Source: Sedimentisphaerales bacterium (GTDB taxonomy: Bacteria > Planctomycetota > Phycisphaerae > Sedimentisphaerales > Anaerobacaceae). From it: DNA of 14,853 nucleotides. Location: the NCBI GenBank assembly GCA_016933985.1, contig JAFGTU010000525.1:1-14853 (forward strand), in the 5' to 3' direction. This document shows, piece after piece, positions 7,726 through 14,500 of the stretch (positions are counted from its first letter, which is position 1; every line of letters starts with the position of its first letter). Position numbers and translations under genes: made by a program. The notes under the pieces were generated by a model. That model ran no database searches. It was not told the origin of the DNA and saw only the letters and a program-made list of their open reading frames with translations.

Positions 7726-7774
7726 CCCACGTAAAACGTGGGGCTGAGTATTTAGCCTGCGGTTTTACCGCAGG
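7726..7774. repeat. Paired-hairpin element A (may act as terminator)
   Basis: Two perfect hairpins lie 13 bases apart: CCCACGT/ACGTGGG (7726-7732 with 7736-7742) and CCTGCGG/CCGCAGG (7756-7762 with 7768-7774). The linker reads GCTGAGTATTTAG. The second hairpin is followed by TTTT on the plus strand. The element sits 8 bases past the stop of the 193-residue gene and probably also serves as its transcript end. A similar paired hairpin with a related linker is at 13316-13364. Confidence 0.6.
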
Positions 7775-7781
7775 TTTTAAC

Positions 7782-8363
7782 CTATCTTTGGACGGCGAGT
7801 TTCAGCGATGCGAGCAATTCCTGCCCGGTTCTGCTTACCAGGTCGGATTGGGCGAAGAGTTGATGCCGCTCGATGATCTGGGGTGCGGAATCGTAGTATC
7901 TCTGGACGGCCCCGGTCCCGGCGTCTGCGGCGCCGGGTGTTTTGTAATCGCCCTCTGCCAGCCAGGAGCTAACCTCATCGTCGTATTCGGCAGGGTAGAT
8001 AAGGGCGACGGCGAATTTGTCTTCTGCATACTCGGCCAGATGGACCTTGGCCCGGCAGGGGGGGGCAGCCTTTACGGCCAAATCGACCAGGGCTTTGTAG
8101 TCACGGTCGGCTGATTCGCGGTCGTGGGAATAGAAGAACATCCCGGCCTCAAGCTGGAAGGTGGCTGCGGGGATGCCTCTTAGCTCGAGCCTGCCGTCGG
8201 GGTAGGCGCGGTGGATCTTATAGACCTTGCCGCGGCTGTACTTCTCGCTCTCTAACAGCTCGGCCACCTCCCGGGCAGTAAATCCAACGCCGGCGTGGTG
8301 GCCGAAGTCGAATATGTACAGCCCGACGTATTTATCCGGTTTTTCCAATTTTGGCAGTTCCAT
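7782..8363 (-). CDS. Hypothetical protein, 193 residues
   Basis: Soluble, mildly acidic protein with no signal peptide or membrane segment and no family I can name. Notable stretches are YVGLYIFDFGHHAGVGFTA (12-30), VYKIHRAYPDGRLELRGI (47-64) and, nearer the C-terminus, VALIYPAEYDDEVSSWLAEG. Balanced composition, full use of the frame and a matching transcript-end hairpin support a real gene. I have a vague memory of similar planctomycete proteins but cannot confirm it. It appears to be a single-gene unit flanked on both sides by repeat-rich DNA. No Shine-Dalgarno sequence precedes the ATG at 8363; a -10-like box is only 8 bases away (see 8372-8377). Confidence 0.8.
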   Translation of the reverse strand: MELPKLEKPDKYVGLYIFDFGHHAGVGFTAREVAELLESEKYSRGKVYKIHRAYPDGRLELRGIPAATFQLEAGMFFYSHDRESADRDYKALVDLAVKAAPPCRAKVHLAEYAEDKFAVALIYPAEYDDEVSSWLAEGDYKTPGAADAGTGAVQRYYDSAPQIIERHQLFAQSDLVSRTGQELLASLKLAVQR

Positions 8364-8371
8364 AGCGCGGT

Positions 8372-8377
8372 ATTATA
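8372..8377 (-). promoter_or_regulatory. TATAAT box very close to a start codon
   Basis: A perfect TATAAT on the minus strand ends 8 bases upstream of the ATG at 8363. If it is used, transcription would start at or within a base or two of the start codon, giving a leaderless message, consistent with the absent ribosome binding site. No good -35 box is found 17 bases further upstream, and the flanking DNA is a dispersed repeat, so the match could be chance. Confidence 0.35.
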
Positions 8378-8456
8378 ATCACGGATTTCGCGGATTGCAC
8401 GGATTTGTTTCGTATTTTGTACATCGTATGTCGTATGTCGTCCTGGGTGCGGGAAA

Positions 8457-8576
8457 TTGGGTTTGATTGGGTTTGTTTTTTCTGGTCCGGCGAGGCGGGA
8501 TATTGTTGTAAGTCTTTGCTGCACAAGAGGTTGGGGTGATTTTGTGGTTTGGAAGATTGGGTTTGTTTTGCATAAT
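8457..8576. repeat. 120-base direct repeat, copy 1
   Basis: Begins TTGGGTTTG and ends GGGTTTGTTTTGCATAAT. It aligns along its whole length with 8721-8840 in the same orientation. The inner block GGGTTTGTTTTTTCTGGTCC is identical in both. The middle (about 8498-8550) is diverged. Read on the minus strand it starts ATGCAAAACAAACCCAA (Met-Gln-Asn-Lys-Pro). Confidence 0.8.
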
Positions 8577-8720
8577 CTGGCCGTGATTCTCTGGTAAGAT
8601 GGGTAAGATTCTTTCTCTCAGGGGGCTCCGCTTTGCTCCGAGATGGTGGATTCCGGGTTGTTTCCCGGCGCTGCGGGGGGGCGGAGAATCCGGCTTCGCC
8701 ATAGGCTTCGCCGCGACAGG

Positions 8721-8840
8721 TTGGGTTTGTTTGGGTTTGTTTTTTCTGGTCCGGGGGGGCGGAATATTGCGGTAACTCCCTGTGAGGTAAGAGGTTGCAT
8801 TGTTTTCGGCGATTTGGAAATTGGGTTTGTTTTGCATAAT
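8721..8840. repeat. 120-base direct repeat, copy 2
   Basis: Second copy of the element at 8457-8576, equal in length and in the same orientation, 144 bases further on. Ends and one internal block are conserved while the centre (about 8762-8815) has diverged. The end of this copy is followed by sequence unlike that after copy 1, so the boundary at CATAAT appears real. Confidence 0.8.
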
Positions 8841-9345
8841 TGACTCATAGGCACGAAGGAAATAGCCGCCGAGAACACCGAGGGCACAGAGGAGACAGGA
8901 GACAGGAGACGGAAGGCAGAGGTCAAGAAGGGGGATGTGAAACCCGGTAATGGCGACGTTGCCTGGATGGGTGGTTTGATTGACTTTGGGTTGGTTCATT
9001 GTAAGTGTTGTTAAGGCAATGATTTATGCTATTCGATCTTTCATATCAATGGTCTCTATTAGTTTGATGGGTATTATATCATATTAGATGTTCGATGTCA
9101 AGTTAATTTTAACCACAGATTTCACAGATTTGCACGGATTAGATCAAAAGAAGTCAGCCGCGAAGGCGCAAAGACGCGAAGAAGATGGGCACAGAGGGCA
9201 GGAAAGTGGGGTAAGGAAATCGGGAGATCAGGGGACCTGGAGGTGGGTATCAGGGGGTCGGGTTATCAGGAGTTGATCGCGGATTTCACGGATTTTCGCA
9301 GATTTTGTTGGCAGAGAGAGAATGGGTAGATGGGGGGAGAAGTGA

Positions 9346-9386
9346 AGTGAACTAAAGTGGCTAAAGTGAACTAAAGTGCCTAAAGT
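9346..9386. repeat. Short tandem repeat, CTAAAGTG units
   Basis: Four units of 8-10 bases with the core CTAAAGTG or CTAAAGT, alternating between flanking AA, G and C. It is a simple-sequence tract within the repeat mosaic. Confidence 0.7.
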
Positions 9387-9645
9387 TAGCGGGGGGCTTT
9401 CAACTGATTATTGATTCCGCCGAGGGCGGATCTGCGATATTTATGATTGATTATTTGACTGGGGGGCGGGGTTGTGTAGAATTGGCGGGGGTGTTTAATT
9501 GATTATCGATGATTGATTATTGATTATTCGGTTCGGAAAGACGTTGTGCCGCGACAGGCAGGCGGGCCGGTGGGTTACGTCGTCCCTGATTGGTAGAGAC
9601 GACGACGGCTAAACAGGGGAGGGGAAGGTAATTTGAGGGGATAGG

Positions 9646-9927
9646 ATGGCGAAAGACGTTTTTGATACATATTTGAGCGAGATAAACGAGGCTTACCTGC
9701 GTGGCGATGCTACGGAGCATACGCATCGGCCAGTGCTGAAGGGGCTTGTTGAAGCGTTGGGGGATAAAATTACGGCGACAAATGAGCCTCGGCAGATTGC
9801 TTGCGGGGCGCCTGATATCTTAGTCTCGCGGCGGAAGCGGAAGCTGGACTTTAGAATTGGCTATGTCGAGTGCAAGGATATCGGTAAGGACCTTAACAAA
9901 CAGGGATTCGATGGTACAATAGACTGA
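9646..9927 (+). pseudogene. N-terminal remnant of a single-chain restriction-modification enzyme
   Basis: 93 codons that match, as I recall it, the extreme N-terminus of large type IIG/ISP-like restriction-modification enzymes (usually around 1,000 residues). Visible are DVFDTYLSEINEAYLRGDAT (4-23), ITATNEP (42-48) and a PD-(D/E)XK nuclease core: GAPD (54-57), then YVECKDIGKDLN (73-84) with Glu75 and Lys77. The family normally continues through methyltransferase and specificity domains; here the frame stops at 9927 shortly after the nuclease motif. A good ribosome binding site (GAGGGG, 9635-9640) remains. A piece of the C-terminal end of the same kind of enzyme lies at 13011-13340, beyond an inserted cassette. 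The fragment could still be expressed, but a complete function is unlikely. Confidence 0.82.
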
Positions 9928-10009
9928 TGATTAATGTGCCGTGTGTACAGAGCAGCAGAACGGGGACGGGTGAGGTGGATTGTGTGAAAGAAGGTGGAGT
10001 TGTGCGTAG

Positions 10010-10852
10010 ATGAATCATGTAGGGATAATGTCGAGACTATACAATTGCCTGCTTCGAAAAGCGCAAGACGGCAGAGTGGCAGTAAACTTGCGGCCTCAAT
10101 CCGTGGTTGGGACGGTGCAGGACGACCCTTTCGACTGTTGGATGGAGAATCAGATTAAAGAGGCGTGCCCGGAGTATGAAGTATACCATTCCGGGAAGTT
10201 GACGACGCCGGACATTGTAGTGAGGAGCAGGGAACATAAGGTTCTCGTTGGGCTGGAGATAAAGAAGCTGATCCAGACTTCCAGGGGAAAAGACCCAAGA
10301 GGGATGACGATAGACTACAATAGTTGTCTGCCATGCGGAAGAGCGTTGATCAAGATCGGTGAAGATACTGTGGAAATTCCTTGCTTCTACCTGTTCGCGT
10401 TACTGGACCCTACGAGCACCGAGATGCTCACAAGCATAATCATGGACGGTGACTTCTTGAACTATGATTTTGAACTGCATAAGGATGCAAAGTATGCCAA
10501 TCAGAGCGAGTACAATCACGGGCCATACGGAGAAGGGTCTGTAAGGCATCGACGGATGTACACATACCCTAATCCACTCAACTACAAGATGGAGTTTTTT
10601 TATCTGAGGCACATTCTCGTGATTAAGAAGCAAGACACCTGCCATGTTGGGGGGCAACATATTTGCACAGATCTGATCGTTAGAGATGACAAATACGACA
10701 ATTCATTTCACTATGTTGTAATAGACAATAGGGCGAAAGAATCTTTGGCGTTTGAGCAACTGCCTGTTAGAAAAGACATTTTCAGAGATTGCAAAAACCG
10801 AAGGCCGAGAGAAAGGAGAGCCTCGATGCCGCATATTCCCGTGGCTGAGTAG
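10010..10852 (+). CDS. Probable type II restriction endonuclease (PD-(D/E)XK)
   Basis: 280-residue protein judged to be the nuclease partner of the following DNA methyltransferase. A nuclease-core signature is visible: Glu47 in a helix (WMENQIKEA), Pro-Asp at 67-68 (TTPDIVV), then LEIKK at 82-86 with Glu83 and Lys85. The rest contains conserved-looking blocks (DYNSCLPCGRALIKIG, 102-117; CFYLFALLD, 125-133) that I cannot assign to a named endonuclease group, so the recognition site is unknown. Start is uncertain: ATG 10010 or the in-frame ATG 10028, which has AGGGA just upstream. It lies 3 bases before the methyltransferase, in one operon, with lower GC and more AT-ending codons than the flanking core genes, which suggests transfer. 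Confidence 0.75.
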   Translation: MNHVGIMSRLYNCLLRKAQDGRVAVNLRPQSVVGTVQDDPFDCWMENQIKEACPEYEVYHSGKLTTPDIVVRSREHKVLVGLEIKKLIQTSRGKDPRGMTIDYNSCLPCGRALIKIGEDTVEIPCFYLFALLDPTSTEMLTSIIMDGDFLNYDFELHKDAKYANQSEYNHGPYGEGSVRHRRMYTYPNPLNYKMEFFYLRHILVIKKQDTCHVGGQHICTDLIVRDDKYDNSFHYVVIDNRAKESLAFEQLPVRKDIFRDCKNRRPRERRASMPHIPVAE

Positions 10853-10855
10853 AAT

Positions 10856-13015
10856 ATGGCGCAAGCAATACTAAGTGACATCCCAGTTGGAGTCTTGAGC
10901 CGGATTGCCGAAGTGGAATCGTGGCGAAAAGAAGTGTATCGACCTATTTATTATGTACACAAGTGGTGGGCCAGAAGGTTAGGCTCGGCGTTCAGGGGGA
11001 TACTATTGGCATGCTGTCTGCCCGATACGGCAGATTTGGCGGAGGAGTATTACAAGTTGCAGAACCATAATGACATTGTGGTATTTGACCCCTTTATGGG
11101 GAGCGGCGTTACTATAGGGGAGGCTGTCAAGATGGGGTGCAGAGTCATAGGGCGCGATATAAACCCAGTCGCGACGACTTTGGTGGAGACATTTCTATCA
11201 AAGTATGACATGCGAGAGATAAGGGAGACTTACGAGAGAATACGGGAGAACGTGGGGGAGAAAATACTGTCGCTTTACAAGGCGCGAGTTAATGGTCGGA
11301 AGACCATAGCCTTGTATTACTTCTGGGTGAAGTATCTTCCATGTCCTGAGTGCGGCAAGCGAATCGATCTGTTCAACAAGTACATTTTCTCCGCCCATGT
11401 GGCCCCCGAGAGAATTCCCACCGCCAGAGCAATATGTCCCAAGTGCGAGAGAATCAATGTTGTGGACTATGATGACACGGAATGTTGCTGTGAGCATTGT
11501 TCTTACGTATATAATCCCCAGGCAGGTAATATCAGAGGGGCCTATGTGAGATGTGCGCAGTGCGGTTACCACTTCAAGTTGGTCAATTACATGAAGACAC
11601 GGGAATCTCCTCTGGATCACCGGATGTACGCAAAAATAGTCTGGCACTGCGGGACAAAGGCGTATTTTCCGATAGACGATTTCGACCGGGAGACATATAA
11701 AGAAGTTAGGCGCAAATACGAGATAGTGAAAGATCGATTACCAGACGCGCAGATAATGCCGGGACACAACACCAGCCAAGCGTTAAAGCACAATTACAGG
11801 TATTGGCGACAGATGTTCAACGAACGCCAATTAGTGGGCATATATTATCTGGCCAGCGAGATAAGACAATTAGCCCATCCGAGCGTCAAGAAGCTGTTCG
11901 CTTGTTTGCTGTCGGGCGTGTTGGAATTCAATAACTTGTTCTGCTCGTTCAAGGGAGAGGGTTCCGGCGCGGTTCGTCACATGTTTTCACACCATATTCT
12001 CAAGCCGGAGGTCACTCCTTTCGAGGCTAATATCTGGGGAACGCCAAGGTCATCAGGCTCTTTCTCTACGCTTTTCAAGAGCAGAATTATGCGGGCGCTG
12101 GACTACAAAGAATTACCGTTTGAGATCATGCCTGGTTCAAAAAAGAATCAAAAGATATATGGAGTGAATAATACAATAGCATCCAAAATAGCGGAAGGAT
12201 ACGCGGAATTCCAGAGGATGCAAGATTCGGCGTATATATCATGCGGTGATTCGAGTGAGACAGATATAGCAGACAGATCAGTTGATGTTGTAGTAACGGA
12301 CCCACCGTTTTTTGACAATGTGCATTACTCAGAACTCGCGGATTTCTTCCATGTCTGGCTAGGTTACATTTTGCAGGAGTCGTCACAGACGAGTACTCGC
12401 AAGAAGGAAGAAGTGCAGGATACCGACCCGGGATTGTTCGCCGAAAAATTGACGCGTGTGTTCAAGGAATGTCACCGGGTATTAAAAGACGAAGGTGTGC
12501 TTACCTTCACGTATCATCATTCCAGGACGGAAGGGTGGACGACCGTGTATGAGGCGGTAAGGAAAGCGGGTTTCATCGTTGCTGAAACCTACCCAATAAA
12601 AGCAGAGATGGCTGTCTCTGTGCCGATTCGACAAGCCAAGGTGCCTATTCATTTGGACTTGATAATAGCCTGCCGCAAAGAAGGCTGCAAACCAAATGAT
12701 CCTGTATTTGACCTGAAAAGGATATTTCCGGATTCGCAGAAGCAAGCGAGCGAATTAATAGACGCAAATATCAGAATATCTGCGGGTGACATGAAAGTAA
12801 TATATTTAGGCCGGGTAATGACAGAGATGTCCAGATTGCATGATACAGAGAAGGAATTAACTGAGTTCAAGTTCATGATACAGGGATCTGACGATATTTT
12901 GGGTGAGTTGATGGAAAATGGGAAGAACTATCGGCAGGCCAAGGGCAAAGAAGAGAATAGGAGTGGACAACTAGTTCTGTTTGAAGGTTCTGAAAGAGGG
13001 CTTGTTACGGCATGA
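10856..13015 (+). CDS. DNA methyltransferase with zinc-ribbon insert
   Basis: 719-residue amino-methyltransferase (N6-adenine or N4-cytosine) resembling the zinc-ribbon DNA methylases of the COG1743/DUF1156 type. The N-terminal YVHKWWARRLGSAFRGILLA (33-52) is their hallmark. Motif I is FDPFMGSGVTIGEA (77-90), followed by GRDINPVA (99-106). The catalytic motif is DPPFFDNVHYSELADFF (482-498). Between them lie four cysteine pairs suggesting two zinc ribbons (163/166, 194/197, 212/215, 233/236) and a long region that probably reads DNA sequence. The C-terminal part (about 520-620) completes the fold with a Rossmann-like ECHRVLKDEGVLTFTYHH block. It presumably protects DNA from the upstream nuclease. 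Its stop codon lies where homology to the older enzyme resumes. Confidence 0.9.
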   Translation: MAQAILSDIPVGVLSRIAEVESWRKEVYRPIYYVHKWWARRLGSAFRGILLACCLPDTADLAEEYYKLQNHNDIVVFDPFMGSGVTIGEAVKMGCRVIGRDINPVATTLVETFLSKYDMREIRETYERIRENVGEKILSLYKARVNGRKTIALYYFWVKYLPCPECGKRIDLFNKYIFSAHVAPERIPTARAICPKCERINVVDYDDTECCCEHCSYVYNPQAGNIRGAYVRCAQCGYHFKLVNYMKTRESPLDHRMYAKIVWHCGTKAYFPIDDFDRETYKEVRRKYEIVKDRLPDAQIMPGHNTSQALKHNYRYWRQMFNERQLVGIYYLASEIRQLAHPSVKKLFACLLSGVLEFNNLFCSFKGEGSGAVRHMFSHHILKPEVTPFEANIWGTPRSSGSFSTLFKSRIMRALDYKELPFEIMPGSKKNQKIYGVNNTIASKIAEGYAEFQRMQDSAYISCGDSSETDIADRSVDVVVTDPPFFDNVHYSELADFFHVWLGYILQESSQTSTRKKEEVQDTDPGLFAEKLTRVFKECHRVLKDEGVLTFTYHHSRTEGWTTVYEAVRKAGFIVAETYPIKAEMAVSVPIRQAKVPIHLDLIIACRKEGCKPNDPVFDLKRIFPDSQKQASELIDANIRISAGDMKVIYLGRVMTEMSRLHDTEKELTEFKFMIQGSDDILGELMENGKNYRQAKGKEENRSGQLVLFEGSERGLVTA

Positions 13016-13340
13016 TGGGCGATGGCCGGCGTATCCTGTGGAGGGGAGCAACGAGGTTGAGAAGGATTATCCGAAGTATGTTTGTCATGCGGAGAAGGCC
13101 GATAAGGGGCGGGTATATATCAATAAGGGGAAGTCTTTCGAGGGCGTTCGGGAGGAGGTTTGGGAGTTTCATATCGGGGGTTATCAGGTTTACGAGAAGT
13201 GGTTGAAGGATCGGCGGGGGAGGGAGCTTTCGTATGATGATGTCAGGCATTACCAAAGGCCATGCTACGGGGTGGCGGTTTTTGTTTGGTATTCTTTTGG
13301 TTGGATTGTTAATACCCCCCACCACAGGGGTGGGGGCTAA
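13011..13340 (+). pseudogene. C-terminal remnant of the disrupted restriction-modification enzyme
   Basis: The frame containing AYPVEGSNEVEKDYPKY, GRVYINKGKSFEGV, EVWEFHIGGYQVYEKWLKDR and LSYDDVRHYQRP matches, as I recall it, the C-terminal end of the specificity region in large type ISP/IIG enzymes. The usual ending (roughly IVVALxETIRLM) is replaced after about 13263 by unrelated sequence, so both ends are damaged. An upstream ATG at 12981 in this frame lies inside the methyltransferase gene and is not a natural start. Homology begins at or just after the methyltransferase stop (13013-13015). Together with 9646-9927 it brackets the cassette. Confidence 0.8.
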
Positions 13341-13364
13341 GTAATCCCCAACATGAAGTTGGGG
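13316..13364. repeat. Paired-hairpin element B
   Basis: CCCCCACC (13316-13323) pairs with GGTGGGGG (13329-13336), and CCCCAAC (13346-13352) pairs with GTTGGGG (13358-13364). The linker is CTAAGTAAT. The two-hairpin layout and linker resemble element A at 7726-7774 (linker core CTGAGTATT). It lies directly after the damaged end of the restriction-enzyme remnant. No transposase is near. It may also end transcription on either strand. Confidence 0.55.
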
Positions 13365-13528
13365 GGGTGTCGGGTTTTGTTTTGCGAGTTGGTATATCTC
13401 GAAGGGGAGTTGGGGGGAGGTCGTCAATTCTATTTTGGGGTTGAACATTTTGGATTGGTGGGCGATACTATTGTTTGAACGGGTTTTTTGCCCCGGCTGC
13501 GGCCGGGGATGATATCGGCGTGAGCTTT

Positions 13529-14386
13529 ATGGGATTGTACGACAGGGATTATACGCAGCACGACTACGACGGCGGGTATCGGCCGCAGATGCGGATGGTG
13601 TTTCCGCGTATTACGGGGGTGGTCAAGATCCTGCTGATAATCAACGTTGTCGTTTTTGTGCTGACGGTGTTGTTTCGGCCTTTGGCTGATTTCGCCTTCA
13701 CGTGGCTGAGCGTCTATCCCCTGACGCCGTTGATGTCGCTTCAGGTTTGGCGGCCGATTACGTATCAGTTTCTGCACGATACGAACGGCTTTGCGCACAT
13801 CTTCTTCAATATGATCGTTCTGTACTTCTTCGGTATAATGCTGGAGCGGACGTGGGGGCCGCGGAAGTTTTTGAGATTCTACCTTATGTGCGGCGCTGTT
13901 GGCGGGATTGTGTATCCTTTTCTGGCCTATATCGGGTGGCTGCCGAAGCTGCCCCTGGTCGGGGCATCGGGCGGGATTCTTGGTATGATCGCGGCGTGTG
14001 CGATAATGTTTCCGAATATGCGTGTTCTGGTTTTCTTTGTTTTTCCGGTTCGGCTGGTTATCGTTGCGCTTGTATTGGCGGGGTATGCGATTCTGACGCT
14101 GCTTCGGCCCGGGCAATTCGGAAACGCAGGCGGCGAGGCGGCGCATCTTGGGGGTATGGTTGCCGGGGCGGTTTATGTCCTCTCGGAGTCGTGGCGGTCG
14201 CATTTCAAGTCGAAGTTTCGGCATCGATTCGGCGAGAAACGGAGGGTCTCGCAGTTTAACCTGCAGGTTGACCTTGACAATATACTCGATAAGGTGCATA
14301 GAGAAGGCATCGGCAGCCTGACTCGACGAGAAAAGAGAGTTCTAAAACAGGCGACGGAGCTTGAACGAAAACGAAACAGCCTGTAG
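13529..14386 (+). CDS. Rhomboid-family intramembrane serine protease
   Basis: 285 residues with about six membrane helices between residues 30 and 220. Rhomboids cut transmembrane substrates inside the bilayer with a Ser-His dyad. The serine motif LVGASGGILGM (143-153, Ser147), the histidine motif GGEAAHLGGMVAG (201-213, His206) and the upstream HIFFNM (90-95) with the oxyanion-type Asn94 are all present, so it should be active. After the membrane core comes a basic cytoplasmic tail and a C-terminal segment, VDLDNILDKVHREGIGSLTRREKRVLKQATE (247-277), which I recall as a conserved tail in planctomycete rhomboids. Start at ATG 13529 is preferred; a TTG at 13475 would add 18 residues with no support. 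No strong ribosome binding site is seen. It appears to be a single-gene unit. Confidence 0.93.
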   Translation: MGLYDRDYTQHDYDGGYRPQMRMVFPRITGVVKILLIINVVVFVLTVLFRPLADFAFTWLSVYPLTPLMSLQVWRPITYQFLHDTNGFAHIFFNMIVLYFFGIMLERTWGPRKFLRFYLMCGAVGGIVYPFLAYIGWLPKLPLVGASGGILGMIAACAIMFPNMRVLVFFVFPVRLVIVALVLAGYAILTLLRPGQFGNAGGEAAHLGGMVAGAVYVLSESWRSHFKSKFRHRFGEKRRVSQFNLQVDLDNILDKVHREGIGSLTRREKRVLKQATELERKRNSL

Positions 14387-14388
14387 CA

Positions 14389-14453
14389 CCGCGTTTCACA
14401 AGTAGTACGAATATGAGATTGCCACCCCCTAAGGGGTCGCAATGACAACGCGG
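14389..14453. repeat. Short inverted-repeat-bounded element
   Basis: A 65-base unit starts CCGCGTT (14389-14395) and ends AACGCGG (14447-14453), perfect inverted repeats. Inside, TTGC-C-ACCCC pairs with GGGGT-C-GCAA (14419-14428 with 14433-14442), a nearly perfect hairpin. The core (GAGATTGCCACC...GTCGCAATGACA) resembles a common dispersed bacterial repeat I have seen in many environmental genomes. It lies 3 bases past the rhomboid stop codon and could also end that transcript. Confidence 0.5.
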
Positions 14454-14500
14454 CAAATGAAGTGTTATAGGGTAATAGTGCTTTTTAGAGATTGAGTGAG

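Larger units (their letters stand above)
8378..9645. repeat. Mosaic of dispersed repeats without a credible gene
   Basis: About 1.27 kb built of short repeat types. GGATTTCACGGATT-like runs occur at 8380-8406, 9111-9140 and 9277-9305. There are TCGTATGT runs (8410-8440), two 120-base direct repeats (annotated separately), GGAGACAGGAGACAGGAGAC-like purine runs near 8888, a CTAAAGTG tandem (9346-9386) and ATTGATTATT runs (9405-9530). Open frames here, including a 206-codon one on the minus strand (8999-8379), translate to repetitive Asn/Lys/Pro/Thr-rich sequence and are not called as genes. Confidence 0.7.

Noticed and set aside
8379..8999. 206-codon open frame on the minus strand
   Set aside because: It crosses both 120-base repeats and translates to repetitive Asn-Lys-Pro and Thr-rich sequence. 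It is best explained as repeat DNA that happens to stay open.
8378..9645. CRISPR array among the repeats
   Set aside because: The two long repeats are 120 bases each, are only two in number and are separated by 144 bases. The other repeats are simple tandems without unique spacers of constant length, and no cas gene is present.
13430..14299. 289-codon open frame on the minus strand
   Set aside because: Antisense to the rhomboid gene. The product is a Pro/Arg/His/Gln-rich sequence typical of a shadow of a membrane protein gene.
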